Assembly: GCA_029570375.1 (NCBI GenBank)
Contig: JAKPXB010000034.1
Coordinates: forward strand, 1-52,869
From: Bacillota bacterium
GTDB lineage: Bacteria; Bacillota; Clostridia; Saccharofermentanales; DTU023
Direction: 5' to 3'
DNA: 52,869 nt
Below are positions 25,343 through 34,565 of the stretch, in pieces. The translations under genes and the position numbers were made by a program. Within the stretch, counting starts at the first letter, position 1. Every line of letters begins with the position of its first letter. The notes under the pieces were generated by a model that ran no database searches, was not told where the DNA came from, and saw only the letters and a list, made by a program, of their open reading frames with translations.

Positions 25343-25619
25343 TATTCACCTCAACAGGGTACGGTACATAAGCGGCTCCCATCGTTGACGGGGGAATATT
25401 GGCGTTAATGGCCGCTTTCCGGCTTTTGGAATTCTTGCGGATGATAGTGAGAACCTCCTCCTGCGCGGAGTCTTCTACAACCGCCATCAGTGTCGTATTA
25501 CCGGACCTAAGGAACCCGCCTGTTGAGTGCAGCTTTGTGACCCGGTATCCCGCGCGGTTGACTTCTGCCATCAGCCGCGGCGAATCCTCGTCACTGACAA
25601 TCGCGAAGATCAATTTCAT
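25290..25619 (-). CDS. darA: Cyclic-di-AMP receptor DarA (PstA)
   Basis: A 109-residue PII-like trimeric protein that binds cyclic-di-AMP in the cytosol of Bacillota. The sequence matches the family throughout: MKLIFAIVSDEDSPRLM, LHSTGGFLRSGNTTLM, and the C-terminal GAAYVPYPVEVNIGGATVFVV. Its ATG overlaps the stop of tmk by 4 nt. The position between tmk and holB is the same as in Bacillus (yaaQ). Confidence 0.96.
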   Translation of the reverse strand: MKLIFAIVSDEDSPRLMAEVNRAGYRVTKLHSTGGFLRSGNTTLMAVVEDSAQEEVLTIIRKNSKSRKAAINANIPPSTMGAAYVPYPVEVNIGGATVFVVPVEHFEKI

Positions 25620-26248
25620 AATAGTATTCTCCTCACTTGCTCCCGAATGAGCTTTGCTGTGTCTTCTTTGTCATCCTGTGATTCAATACGGAAGACGCGA
25701 GCGGGTTCTTCTTCCGCAATCGCCGAAAATCCGTCACATACGCGCTGTTTGAACACCTCTGATTCAACATCGAGGCGATCCCTCATTCCTTCGTCATGGC
25801 GTCTGCCCAGCCTTTTTTTACGGGCATCCGCCCGCAGTTCGATCAGAATAGTCATATCGGGCATGACATCGCCGATCGCCCGGTTATTGAGTTCTCTCAC
25901 CATATCGAGAGGGAGCCCGCGGCCATACCCCTGGTAAGCGGTCGTCGAATCGTGAAAGCGATCCGAAATCACCCAGACGCCGCGCTCCAGCGCCGGTACG
26001 ATGATCTCCCGCACTAACTGAGAACGGGCTGCCTCAAAGAGAAATAATTCGGTCTCCGCCGTCATTCCTTCGTTTTTCAGGTCGAGCAGAATGCGGCGGA
26101 TCTCTTCGCTGATTCTCGTGCCGCCCGGTTCCCTCAGAAGCAGGACTTCATATCCGAGCGATTCCAGATAATCGGCCAGGTACCTGATCTGGGTCGTCTT
26201 CCCCGACCCGTCAATACCTTCAAATGTTATAAATTTCCCCGTCCGCAA
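25616..26248 (-). CDS. tmk: Thymidylate kinase
   Basis: Phosphorylates dTMP to dTDP. Seen: P-loop FEGIDGSGKTTQ, LREPGGT, the DR-type motif VISDRFHDSTTAYQGYGRG and the LID region RKKRLGRRHDEG. I place the start at the TTG at 26248, because AAGGAG lies about 10 nt upstream and this gives 210 residues, the normal family length. A GTG 45 nt further upstream adds 15 residues but has no ribosome site. The stop overlaps darA by 4 nt. Confidence 0.95.
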   Translation of the reverse strand: MRTGKFITFEGIDGSGKTTQIRYLADYLESLGYEVLLLREPGGTRISEEIRRILLDLKNEGMTAETELFLFEAARSQLVREIIVPALERGVWVISDRFHDSTTAYQGYGRGLPLDMVRELNNRAIGDVMPDMTILIELRADARKKRLGRRHDEGMRDRLDVESEVFKQRVCDGFSAIAEEEPARVFRIESQDDKEDTAKLIREQVRRILL

Positions 26249-26419
26249 TCTGTTGATACTCCTTAAAAAGCGATCATCTAATGTTTCTCGCACATTTTAA
26301 TTTTATCATAGATCACACCAGACGATGGCATCGAAGAATTCAGACTCCGCCTGCCGCTCCCGAAAGCCAATACCCGCGCACGAATTGCCGATGTGTTGCG
26401 GCGCCGGCAGAGTTCCCGG

Positions 26420-27871
26420 TCATTCGCGGACGCGAACCCCTGTGTCTGCCGCTGTCAGCATCCTGAGATAGCGCCTGTGCTGTTCCGTCACCGGTTCACC
26501 CGGCCAGACAATCGGCATCCCCGGTGGATAAGGCGCGATGATATGCGCCGCGGGTTCCGCCGCCAGTCTATTGGCATCCGGGACTGAAAGGGGATGTAAG
26601 GGCGCATCCGGCCGGCTGCCAAACAAAGCCTGCCTCGGAGACATAAGGAAATCCGCCTCTGCCGACAGGAGGCTGTCGCGCATCGATTCAAGTTCTTCGA
26701 TGGCACGCACATGCCGATCCATCTGTACTGTATTCTTTTCCGGGCGAATCGAGCAAAGCGCCTCGCTGAGAATTGCATAATCCTCTTCGGGCTGATCGAT
26801 TGACGGAATAAAGACAGCGCGCCGGCTGTCCACCAGTTCCGCGTCTATGCCGGACTGATCAAGCTTTCCCGCGAATTCCGCCCGGGTTAAACCCGTCCCC
26901 GCGTAATCGATCACAAGCCTCGCCAGATCCGTTCCCGGCGGACAGATACGGCGATAATATGCGGGCAGGCTATCGGACAGCTGCCTGTTGAGGTGTACGA
27001 GGCGCTCGACACAGGCGCGCCCGTCCCGTTCAAGCATCGCGCGCGCGATGTCAGTACTCGCCGCTATGAGAAAAGAGGGGCTCGATGTCTGAAAAACGCG
27101 CACCAGAGACGCACAGCGCCGGGGCGAAATCCGGCCGCAGGCGATGCTCTCCCCGGAGAGGTGGAGAAGTGAGGCGGGCGTGAGCGCGGGCAACGTCTTG
27201 TGCGCGCTCTGAGCGGCGATGTCCGCTCCCTGAGAAAGCGCTGTCGGCGGCAGCATCTCCGGTGCGGCGACAAAATGCGCCCCGTGCGCCTCATCGACCA
27301 GCAAAACCATGCCAAGCCGGTGCGCCTCTTCCGCAATATCCCGAAGATCAACCGTGTTCCCGTAGTAATCAGGGCGCGTCACATAGCACGCTTTCGCCTG
27401 AGGGTGCGCCCGCATCGCGGCGATAAAGGATTCCGCATCCGGCTGACCGTCCCGGAAGGGTTTCCCGCTGTTCGGGCGGACAAAGCGTGGGCGGAGCCCG
27501 AGCAGCGCGGCGGCGTGAACCGCCGCCATGTGAACAGCGCGCGGCATCACCACTTCATCGCCTTCGCGTAACGCGCAGGCCAGCATGATACGTATAGCTG
27601 TTGTCGTCCCGGTCGTAATAAACCACGTCTCTCCCGCCCCAAAGAACCTGGCGGCGAGTTCATACGCCTGACGGACATGTCCCTCCGGTTCGGCGAGATC
27701 ACCTGTCCGTTCCAGCTCTGTCGTATCGCAGCGAGCCAGCGTCCGGATCATTTCATCTGAAAAAACGCGCCCCTGACGGTGTGCGGGCATATGAAACGAA
27801 ACGCGGTCTGCCTGCCGGCAAAGCGCGTTCCAGAGAGGGGTATCCGGTAAGTTATTTTCCCGCCTTATCAC
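26420..27871 (-). CDS. Orn/Lys/Arg decarboxylase-family PLP enzyme
   Basis: A fold-type I, pyridoxal-phosphate enzyme of 483 residues, like the YaaO/CadA-type proteins encoded beside tmk in Clostridia. The N-terminal part shows PLWNALCRQADRVSFHMPAHRQG and CDTTELERTGDL, the cofactor region contains ITTGTTTAIRIML (phosphate loop) and LLVDEAHGAH (Asp pairing with the pyridine N), and the Schiff-base Lys is in QSAHKTLPALTPAS. It decarboxylates a basic amino acid to a polyamine precursor, but the substrate (Lys, Arg or Orn) cannot be decided from the sequence. It follows the basic disordered protein gene by 35 nt. Confidence 0.92.
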   Translation of the reverse strand: MIRRENNLPDTPLWNALCRQADRVSFHMPAHRQGRVFSDEMIRTLARCDTTELERTGDLAEPEGHVRQAYELAARFFGAGETWFITTGTTTAIRIMLACALREGDEVVMPRAVHMAAVHAAALLGLRPRFVRPNSGKPFRDGQPDAESFIAAMRAHPQAKACYVTRPDYYGNTVDLRDIAEEAHRLGMVLLVDEAHGAHFVAAPEMLPPTALSQGADIAAQSAHKTLPALTPASLLHLSGESIACGRISPRRCASLVRVFQTSSPSFLIAASTDIARAMLERDGRACVERLVHLNRQLSDSLPAYYRRICPPGTDLARLVIDYAGTGLTRAEFAGKLDQSGIDAELVDSRRAVFIPSIDQPEEDYAILSEALCSIRPEKNTVQMDRHVRAIEELESMRDSLLSAEADFLMSPRQALFGSRPDAPLHPLSVPDANRLAAEPAAHIIAPYPPGMPIVWPGEPVTEQHRRYLRMLTAADTGVRVRE

Positions 27872-27906
27872 TGCCGCTCCATGTCAGCCATATTTCAGAT
27901 CATCGC

Positions 27907-28527
27907 CTACAAATCGAGTTTCAGATTCCGGATGCTGTCGATATCGATCTGGATATCTTTTTCTATGCGCTTGAAGTCGCGCCTGATATCGTCCACTGTT
28001 TCCGCCGAGATCATTTCATCTTCCCTTAGCCGCTTCTTGTGCGGACGCCGCGGCCTGGCGACGGCGCGCAGGTCATTGTCCCGGCCTTCCGTGTGGCTGG
28101 CGGACACGGGCTTTTCAGCTGGTTCCGTTTCATCCGCCTGTTTATTGCGGAAATCATCCTGTACGATACGCTTCGGCCTGTCGATATCCCTCAGCGTTTT
28201 TCTACCGCGGCCGTCATCCTTTTCCTTCAGCGCGGGTTCTTTCTGCGGCGTACCGGGTGTCCTTGGCTTTTTCGGTGTTTTTCGCTTCGGCTGCGGCGGC
28301 CCCTGCCGTTCGCTCCGCTCCCCCCGGGCGGCTGCCGCCTTAGTGGATCGCTGATTCCTTCTTCTTTTCTGCGATCTTCCCGGCTGTTGCTGATTTCCCC
28401 CGGCAGGCGCGCCTTTCGGCCTTTTATCCTTGTCGCTCAGCTGTCGGCCGCCCTCAGCGCGCTGGTGATCACGCGGAACGACTTCGCGGCTTTTGACATT
28501 TTCTCTTTGCTTTTGTTCTTCCGGCAT
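27907..28527 (-). CDS. Basic, largely disordered protein of unknown function
   Basis: A 206-residue product that is very rich in Arg, Lys, Gln, Pro and Gly over its first ~150 residues, with repeated KRK/RR/PKRK tracts, and so is probably disordered and nucleic-acid-binding. The last ~45 residues look structured: EDEMISAETVDDIRRDFKRI leads into an amphipathic helix EKDIQIDIDSIRNLKL. A GGAG precedes the ATG, and the gene runs into the PLP enzyme gene with 35 nt between. I do not recognise a family. The reading frame is long enough and on the operon strand, so I regard it as a real gene, with moderate certainty. Confidence 0.6.
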   Translation of the reverse strand: MPEEQKQRENVKSREVVPRDHQRAEGGRQLSDKDKRPKGAPAGGNQQQPGRSQKRRRNQRSTKAAAARGERSERQGPPQPKRKTPKKPRTPGTPQKEPALKEKDDGRGRKTLRDIDRPKRIVQDDFRNKQADETEPAEKPVSASHTEGRDNDLRAVARPRRPHKKRLREDEMISAETVDDIRRDFKRIEKDIQIDIDSIRNLKLDL

Positions 28528-28858
28528 GGCGGGCTCCGTTCTATCCGTTCTATCTGTCAGGGTGATCCGTGCCAGGACCCCATTTCAACCGATGTCAGGT
28601 CAGACCATATTGTATCACGCGGGAGACCGCAGGAGGCGGTCCTGCCGCAAGCCATCCCCGGAGAATCGCGGAACCTTCCCCTTCCGCCGCGTCCGGAAGT
28701 ACGTGCACGGGATTTGTCACATTCCTTACTCGCCGCCACCTGTACCTGTTTTTTATCCCGCTGCCGACGAATCATCGTCCACACCGGATACAACGTGTAG
28801 AATAAGGGTACAATACGGTCTTCCGACCTGAAAAGTGAATGAAATGAGGAGCACAGAG
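28528..28858. other. Divergent intergenic region
   Basis: About 330 nt separate the basic-protein gene (minus) from the peptidase gene (plus). I see one TGATACAAT-type extended -10 hexamer facing the minus gene and a TACAAT box before the peptidase gene, but neither has a good -35. No structured RNA, repeat or convincing small gene is visible. Confidence 0.4.
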
Positions 28859-30556
28859 ATGACCAGATTCTCCGAAATGGTATATACGCGCCCGGACATG
28901 ACCCGCCTCACAGAAGAGATGCGTCAGGTAATCAAGGAATTTGACCGGGCAGAGACGGCCGACGCGCAAATCCGATTAATCGATGCCTTTGACAGGCTCA
29001 GCCGGGCATTTGACACACAGAGATCACTCGCCAGCGTGCGGAACACGATCGACACAAGAGATGAATTCTACGAAAAAGAAGTAGGTTTTTTTGACGAGGT
29101 CACCCCCTCCTTTGAAGAGCTGTCGGTGACGTTCGGCGCCCAAATGATCCATTCGCCATTCCGCGCAGAGCTCGAAGAAGTGTTCGGAAAACAGATTTTC
29201 GCCCTCACGGAACTGAAGCTGAAAACATTCAGGCCGGAGATCATGGATGATCTGGTCCGGCTTAACAAGCTCGAGACCGAACACACGAAACTCATCGCTT
29301 CCGCCCAGATTGAATTTGAAGGCGGAGTCTACACGCTTGCCCAGCTCGCTCCTTTCATGCAGGATACCTGCCGCGAGCGGCGAAGACGCGCAGGGGAAGC
29401 CTTTTTCGGCTTTTTTGAAGCACATGAAGAGGAAATGGACGGGATATACGACCGCATGGTTCAGATCAGGACAGCCATCGCGCGAAAGCTCGGGTATGAG
29501 AACTTTGTGCAGCTCGGCTATGACATGCTCGGGCGGACAGATTACACAGCCGATGATGTCCGGAAATACCGCGATCAGGTTTTTCGGGTGCTGGTTCCGC
29601 TCTGCGCCGGGCTGATCGATCGCCAGCGGCGGAGATTGGGCCTGGACCACCTCTTCTGGTACGATGAGCCACTCAACTATACGACAGGAAACGCCGTGCC
29701 GCAGGGGGACGCGGATTGGATTCTGGAGCGCGCCGGCACCATGTACCGAGAGCTCTCCCCCGAGACAGACGAATTCTTCCGATTTATGCGCGGGAACGAG
29801 CTGTTTGATGTTCTGTCAAAGAAAGGAAAAGCCGGCGGCGGCTACTGCACCAGTTTCGTCGATTACAAAGCGCCCTTCATCTTCGCCAACTTCAACGGCA
29901 CACAGGGAGATGTCGAAGTCATGACACATGAAGCGGGGCACGCGTTCCAGGGGTATGAGAGCCGCCATATGCGGCTGATGGCGTACGGCTTTCCCACGCT
30001 TGAAGCCTGTGAAATCCACTCGATGAGCATGGAGTTTTTCACGTGGCCGTGGATGGAGCTGTTCTTTGAGCACCAGACGGAAAAATTCAAGTTCGCGCAC
30101 CTCGCGGGTTCCCTCACCTTTATTCCCTACGGCGTCACGGTCGACGAATTCCAGCACTGGGTGTACGAGAATCCCGAAGCGACGCCGGCGGAGCGGAAAC
30201 TCAAATGGCGCGAACTCGAGAAAAAATACCTGCCGCACCGCGATTACGACGGCTTCGATTATCTGGAGCGCGGCGGCTACTGGATGCGGCAGCACCACAT
30301 TTTCGGCGCGCCGTTCTATTACATCGATTACACGCTGGCACAAGTCTGTGCCATGCAGTTCTGGGTGAAAAACAGAAAAAATCACGAAGAAGCCTGGAAC
30401 GATTATCTGCGCCTCTGTCGGGCGGGAGGAAGCAGGCCTTTCCTCGAGCTGCTCGAACTCGCCAATCTTCGGAACCCTTTCACAGAAGGAACGATCGCGT
30501 CCGTCGTTCCCGCGCTGAAAGAGTACCTCAACGGGGTTGACGACCGCGCACTGTAG
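28859..30556 (+). CDS. M3-family oligoendopeptidase
   Basis: A cytosolic zinc peptidase that degrades short peptides (PepF/thimet-oligopeptidase clan). The active site is VMTHEAGHAFQGYES (HExxH) with the third ligand Glu in the SMEFFTWPWMELF segment about 30 residues later. The C-terminal YIDYTLAQVCAMQFW is typical of clostridial M3B members. I place the start at the ATG at 28859, because GAGGAGC lies 8 nt upstream. An in-frame ATG 24 nt earlier has no ribosome site. The protein is 565 residues, normal for the M3B group. It is monocistronic and ends at a strong hairpin. Confidence 0.93.
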   Translation: MTRFSEMVYTRPDMTRLTEEMRQVIKEFDRAETADAQIRLIDAFDRLSRAFDTQRSLASVRNTIDTRDEFYEKEVGFFDEVTPSFEELSVTFGAQMIHSPFRAELEEVFGKQIFALTELKLKTFRPEIMDDLVRLNKLETEHTKLIASAQIEFEGGVYTLAQLAPFMQDTCRERRRRAGEAFFGFFEAHEEEMDGIYDRMVQIRTAIARKLGYENFVQLGYDMLGRTDYTADDVRKYRDQVFRVLVPLCAGLIDRQRRRLGLDHLFWYDEPLNYTTGNAVPQGDADWILERAGTMYRELSPETDEFFRFMRGNELFDVLSKKGKAGGGYCTSFVDYKAPFIFANFNGTQGDVEVMTHEAGHAFQGYESRHMRLMAYGFPTLEACEIHSMSMEFFTWPWMELFFEHQTEKFKFAHLAGSLTFIPYGVTVDEFQHWVYENPEATPAERKLKWRELEKKYLPHRDYDGFDYLERGGYWMRQHHIFGAPFYYIDYTLAQVCAMQFWVKNRKNHEEAWNDYLRLCRAGGSRPFLELLELANLRNPFTEGTIASVVPALKEYLNGVDDRAL

Positions 30557-30587
30557 GCGCCCGCTACTTCTGACAACCTGTGATAAA

Positions 30588-30631
30588 CTGCGCCGGCGTA
30601 TCCTCACGATGGACACGATACGCCGGCGCAG
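30588..30631. terminator. Strong bidirectional hairpin between convergent genes
   Basis: CTGCGCCGGCGTATC (30588-30602) pairs perfectly over 15 bp with 30617-30631, with a 14-nt loop, between the convergent peptidase and clpC genes. There is no long T-run, so it may end transcription with help from other factors or act on mRNA stability. Confidence 0.6.
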
Positions 30632-30722
30632 ACGGCTTTGAATTCTGACAGCTTGTCTCATTTATCCTAAACGGATACACCGCGGCAGGTTTGCGGTGAC
30701 CGCGCCCGCCCGCGCCCTGATA

Positions 30723-33371
30723 CTATTCGCCGCTGTTGTTCACATGCCCGCTGTCATCAGCTTTTTCTCCCGCTGCGTCTTCCCCGTCGGCAACCGGCGA
30801 TCCTTGCGCCGGTTCCTTTTTCCTGATCAGGAGGTGCGTCCCTCCTGTGTCGACGTCGACTTCCGCCGTATCGCCCTCCGCCACGATCTGGTCGAGCAGG
30901 GCCTCGGAGAAGCGGTCTTCCACCTCGGTCTGGATGAGCCGGCGCAGAGGGCGGGCGCCATACTGCGGCTCGTATCCTTTATCCGCCAGCCAGTCTTTGG
31001 CCGCGTCCGTCACGATGGTCATCAGGCCGATATCGGCGATGCGCGCGGACAACCGGTTGACCATGATGTCGACGATACGGCGCATCGTCCCGCGGTCGAG
31101 CATCCTGAAGAAAATAATCTCGTCCACTCGGTTAATAAACTCCGGTGAGAATGTGCGGTGCAATTCCTTCATGACGAGGTCTTTGGCTTCATCGAAAGAT
31201 TTGCCGCCATAGATCTCCTCATCCCTGACCACTTCTTCTTCACGCGCTTCCTGATCGAACGCGAATCCGATCCGCCGCCCCTCCGGGCTGACAAGAAGCC
31301 GGGCGCCGATATTCGATGTCATGATGATGATCGTGTTCGTGAAGTTCACGGTTCTCCCCTGGCCATCTGTCAGGCGTCCGTCTTCGAGGATCTGCAGCAG
31401 CGAATTCAACACATCCGGATGCGCCTTTTCGATTTCATCGAAAAGCACAACGGAATAAGGCTGTCTCCTGACTTTCTCGGTCAGCTGGCCGCCTTCGTCG
31501 TAGCCTACGTATCCGGGAGGCGAGCCGATCAGTTTTGACACATCAAATTTTTCCATGTATTCCGACATGTCGACGCGGATCAGCGCGTTCTCATTGCCGA
31601 ACATCGCCTCCGCAAGCGCTTTCGCCAGCTCTGTTTTGCCGACGCCGGTTGTTCCGAGGAAAATGAACGACCCTGTCGGACGCTGCGGATCCTTCAGCCC
31701 GAGACGTCCGCGCCTTATGGCTTTGGCGACGGAGGTCACCGCCTCATCCTGTCCGAGAACGCGCTTGCGGAGATCATCTTCAAGACGGCGCAGTTTTTCG
31801 CTGTCATCTTCTGTCAATGTTCTGACCGGGATGCTCGTCCAGCTTGACACAATATCGGCGATCATATCACTCGTGAGCGCCGGCCATTCATCGCGGTCAG
31901 CAGACTGACCTTCCGCCCTGTGCGCCTGAATCTCCTTACGGAGTTCATCCTCGCGCGCTTTCAGATCGGCGGCTTTTTCAAAAGCTTCATCGCTCACGGC
32001 TTTCTCTTTATCGGCAATTACCTGATCGAGCTGTTCTTTAAGTCCCCGCCATTCGTCGGAATCTTTCGACTGGTTGATGCGGAGTCTTGAGGCGGCTTCA
32101 TCGATCAGGTCAATGGCCTTGTCCGGCAGGAACCGGTCGGTAATGTAACGCGTCGACAGTTTGACCGCCGCTTCAATGGACTCGTCTGTGATGTGGACAT
32201 GGTGATGTTCTTCGTAATGCGGGCGAAGCCCGAAGAGGATGTCGACTGTGTCCGATTCGCTCGGCTCATTGACCATCACAGGCTGGAAACGGCGCTCAAG
32301 CGCGGCGTCTTTCTCGATATGTTTCCTGTATTCATCGATGGTGGTCGCCCCGATCACCTGTACCTCGCCTCTGGCGAGCAGCGGTTTCAGGATATTCGAC
32401 GCGTCCATGGCGCCTTCGGATGCCCCCGCCCCGATAATGGTGTGGAGCTCATCGATAAAGAGCACGATGTTCCCGGCTTCGACCGCCTCATCGATTCCCT
32501 TTTTGAGGCGTTCCTCAAATTCGCCCCTGTATTTCGATCCGGCCAGCATGCCGCTGAGATCGAGTGAAACGAGCCTTTTGCCGCGCAGGAGCTCCGGCAT
32601 ATCATTGGAAACCATGCGCTGGGCGATTCCCTCTGCAATCGCTGTCTTCCCGACACCGGGTTCGCCGATCAGCACCGGGTTATTCTTTGTCCGGCGGCAG
32701 AGAATCTGTTCGACCCGCCGGATCTCGTCATCGCGGCCGATGATCGGATCGAAGCGCCCCTCTCTCGCCATCTCGGTGAGATCCCGGCTGAATTTGTCAA
32801 GATTCGGCGTCTTGGAACCGGCTTTCGGGGCATTTCCCGGGCGCCCGGAAGAAGCGGCCGGCCTGTCTCCGAAGAGGTCTGAGCCGCTGTAGCCTGACTG
32901 CTCGGCCTGCACCGCCTGTGAAAGCATCGCGTGAGATTCGCGCGGCGTAAGTCCGGCTTCGCTGAGAATGCGCACCGCGACACTATCGCCTTCCTTCAGG
33001 ATGCCCAACAGCAAATGTTCCGGTTCGATGACACCGCTCTGCGAGAGCGACTGCGCCTCGCGCGCCGCGAGATTGATCACCTGGCGCGTCCGCGGAGTCA
33101 TCATGCCGATCAGCTGATTGCCGTCAATATGTTCCGCTTCCTGAGCGGAGACATCAGCCGGCTGCCTGTGATTGAATGCGATCAAATGCTGCATCACCAG
33201 ATCTTCGTCGACGCCCGCTCTGGAAAGGAACTCGCACGCGAGACCGTCGCGCTCCGCGAGTATGCCGGCGAGCAGATGCTCCGTTCCGATGTAGCCTGTG
33301 TCAAATGATTGAGAGGCGATCCACGCGTTCCCTAAGGTTTCACCGGACCGTCTTGAAAAACGAATCATCAT
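30723..33371 (-). CDS. clpC: ATP-dependent protease regulator ClpC
   Basis: An AAA+ unfoldase that feeds proteins to ClpP. Clp-N repeats span about residues 1-150 (SFDTGYIGTEHLLAGIL, VIEPEHLLLGILKEGDS). The first AAA module has Walker A GEPGVGKT (236-243) and Walker B VLFIDELHTI-like sequence, a UVR-type linker follows (about residue 435-480), and the second module carries GTTGVGKTELAKALA and VVLFDEIEKAHPDV. At 882 residues it is longer than Bacillus ClpC (810), mainly in linkers and the acidic C-terminus. It is the last gene of the CtsR-controlled operon, with 162 nt between it and mcsB. Confidence 0.95.
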   Translation of the reverse strand: MMIRFSRRSGETLGNAWIASQSFDTGYIGTEHLLAGILAERDGLACEFLSRAGVDEDLVMQHLIAFNHRQPADVSAQEAEHIDGNQLIGMMTPRTRQVINLAAREAQSLSQSGVIEPEHLLLGILKEGDSVAVRILSEAGLTPRESHAMLSQAVQAEQSGYSGSDLFGDRPAASSGRPGNAPKAGSKTPNLDKFSRDLTEMAREGRFDPIIGRDDEIRRVEQILCRRTKNNPVLIGEPGVGKTAIAEGIAQRMVSNDMPELLRGKRLVSLDLSGMLAGSKYRGEFEERLKKGIDEAVEAGNIVLFIDELHTIIGAGASEGAMDASNILKPLLARGEVQVIGATTIDEYRKHIEKDAALERRFQPVMVNEPSESDTVDILFGLRPHYEEHHHVHITDESIEAAVKLSTRYITDRFLPDKAIDLIDEAASRLRINQSKDSDEWRGLKEQLDQVIADKEKAVSDEAFEKAADLKAREDELRKEIQAHRAEGQSADRDEWPALTSDMIADIVSSWTSIPVRTLTEDDSEKLRRLEDDLRKRVLGQDEAVTSVAKAIRRGRLGLKDPQRPTGSFIFLGTTGVGKTELAKALAEAMFGNENALIRVDMSEYMEKFDVSKLIGSPPGYVGYDEGGQLTEKVRRQPYSVVLFDEIEKAHPDVLNSLLQILEDGRLTDGQGRTVNFTNTIIIMTSNIGARLLVSPEGRRIGFAFDQEAREEEVVRDEEIYGGKSFDEAKDLVMKELHRTFSPEFINRVDEIIFFRMLDRGTMRRIVDIMVNRLSARIADIGLMTIVTDAAKDWLADKGYEPQYGARPLRRLIQTEVEDRFSEALLDQIVAEGDTAEVDVDTGGTHLLIRKKEPAQGSPVADGEDAAGEKADDSGHVNNSGE

Positions 33372-33418
33372 ATATAATTCCCCCTGTCTGTTCTCGTTGT
33401 TCAGTCATCTCTGTTGTC

Positions 33419-33448
33419 TTTATAGCTTCATATATGTTTTATAGTTAA
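33419..33448 (-). promoter_or_regulatory. Possible secondary promoter for clpC
   Basis: On the minus strand TTAACT (33443-33448), an 18-nt spacer and TATAAA (33419-33424) lie in the unusually long mcsB-clpC gap. The match to sigma-A consensus is only fair. No CtsR-type repeat is near, so this promoter would be outside CtsR control. Confidence 0.3.
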
Positions 33449-33533
33449 CTCCGTCATGCCCTGATACCCTTCCTGTCCTGCACATGGAGTATCGTCAGAA
33501 TCATCAGATGCCTCCGGCAGGACCCGGATACTT

Positions 33534-34565
33534 TCATTCGGAGGAATGAAGGGCTTCCCGGATGAGTGTCGCGCGTTCTTCGTCCCGCCTTCCCGGATCA
33601 AGCGGTCTTCCCGCCGTCTGCTGGATCACGCCGGCGCCGATACCGACAAACAGCCGCTGGATCGTCGGATAATCAGGCATCCCGGGGATCTCCAGCTCCC
33701 TGCCGAGCCGCACCAGCGACAGAAGCCGCATCGCTTCTTCCGTGGACATAAGGCGCGCGCCCATCAGCTGTCCTTTCGCCCGGCCAATTTCATCCTCAAT
33801 AAGCAGGCGGCCCTTCTCGAGCAGTCTCCGGCGGGAGCGCCTCTCTTCGTCCGCCACCTCGCGGACGAGCTGCCCGAGGTCTGACAGGATCCGCTCCTCC
33901 GATATCCCCAGCGTCACTTGATTGGATAGCTGGATAATATCGCCAAACGCGCCGCTTCCCTCTCCTTCTGCCCCGCGCAGAACATATCCCGCTCTTGTCA
34001 GTTTTTCCGTGAGCCGTTCGATCACGCCGGCGCGGATCAGCCCGGGCACATGGAGCATGGCGGATGCCCGCATGCCTGTTCCCGTATTCGTCGGACAAGT
34101 CGTCAGGTAACCCATACAATCACTGTAGGCGAAGGGGAGACGGCTTTCCATCTTCCCGGCGAAAGCCATCGCCCGTTCGGCTGTCTCCCGCAGACAGAGT
34201 CCGGCGCCGACTGCGTAGAGGCGGAGATGATCCTCCTCATTGACAAGGATTCCGGCAGATTCACCCTGGCAAAGCAGCAGCGATTTCCCCTGCGGATTCT
34301 TCAGCATGTCTCTGCTGATAATCCTTTTCTCCGCGAGCGCGCGCGACTCAATATCTCCCAGCGTCCCGAGGTCAACAATTAACGGTTTCTCTCCGCTCAT
34401 CTCACAGACTTTCCGGAACGCCGAAGCCACGCGCTCTTTCACAGCGTCCATCTCCTTCAGCGACATACGCCATGGGAAAGGCTCGTTCTCAATATTCCTC
34501 GCGAGTCTCACACGCGTCGAGATGACGACATCACTCTCCGGTCCCTCATCCAAATACCAGGTCAT
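33534..34565 (-). CDS. mcsB: Protein-arginine kinase McsB
   Basis: Phosphorylates arginines on proteins to mark them for ClpCP and inactivates CtsR during stress. Guanido-kinase features are clear: VVISTRVRLARNIENEPFPW near the N-terminus, LVNEEDHLRLYAVGAG (substrate/catalytic Glu) and CPTNTGTGMRASAMLHVPGL (phosphagen-kinase signature with the active-site Cys). I place the start at the ATG at 34565, which overlaps the mcsA stop by 4 nt and has GGAGGAG upstream. A frame of 19 more codons upstream is open but not supported. The product is 343 residues, normal for the family. Confidence 0.95.
   Translation of the reverse strand: MTWYLDEGPESDVVISTRVRLARNIENEPFPWRMSLKEMDAVKERVASAFRKVCEMSGEKPLIVDLGTLGDIESRALAEKRIISRDMLKNPQGKSLLLCQGESAGILVNEEDHLRLYAVGAGLCLRETAERAMAFAGKMESRLPFAYSDCMGYLTTCPTNTGTGMRASAMLHVPGLIRAGVIERLTEKLTRAGYVLRGAEGEGSGAFGDIIQLSNQVTLGISEERILSDLGQLVREVADEERRSRRRLLEKGRLLIEDEIGRAKGQLMGARLMSTEEAMRLLSLVRLGRELEIPGMPDYPTIQRLFVGIGAGVIQQTAGRPLDPGRRDEERATLIREALHSSE

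Noticed and set aside
33372-33533. A second CtsR operator in front of clpC
   Set aside because: I looked for the GGTCAAA/AGTCAAA heptad repeat on both strands in the mcsB-clpC gap and did not find it.
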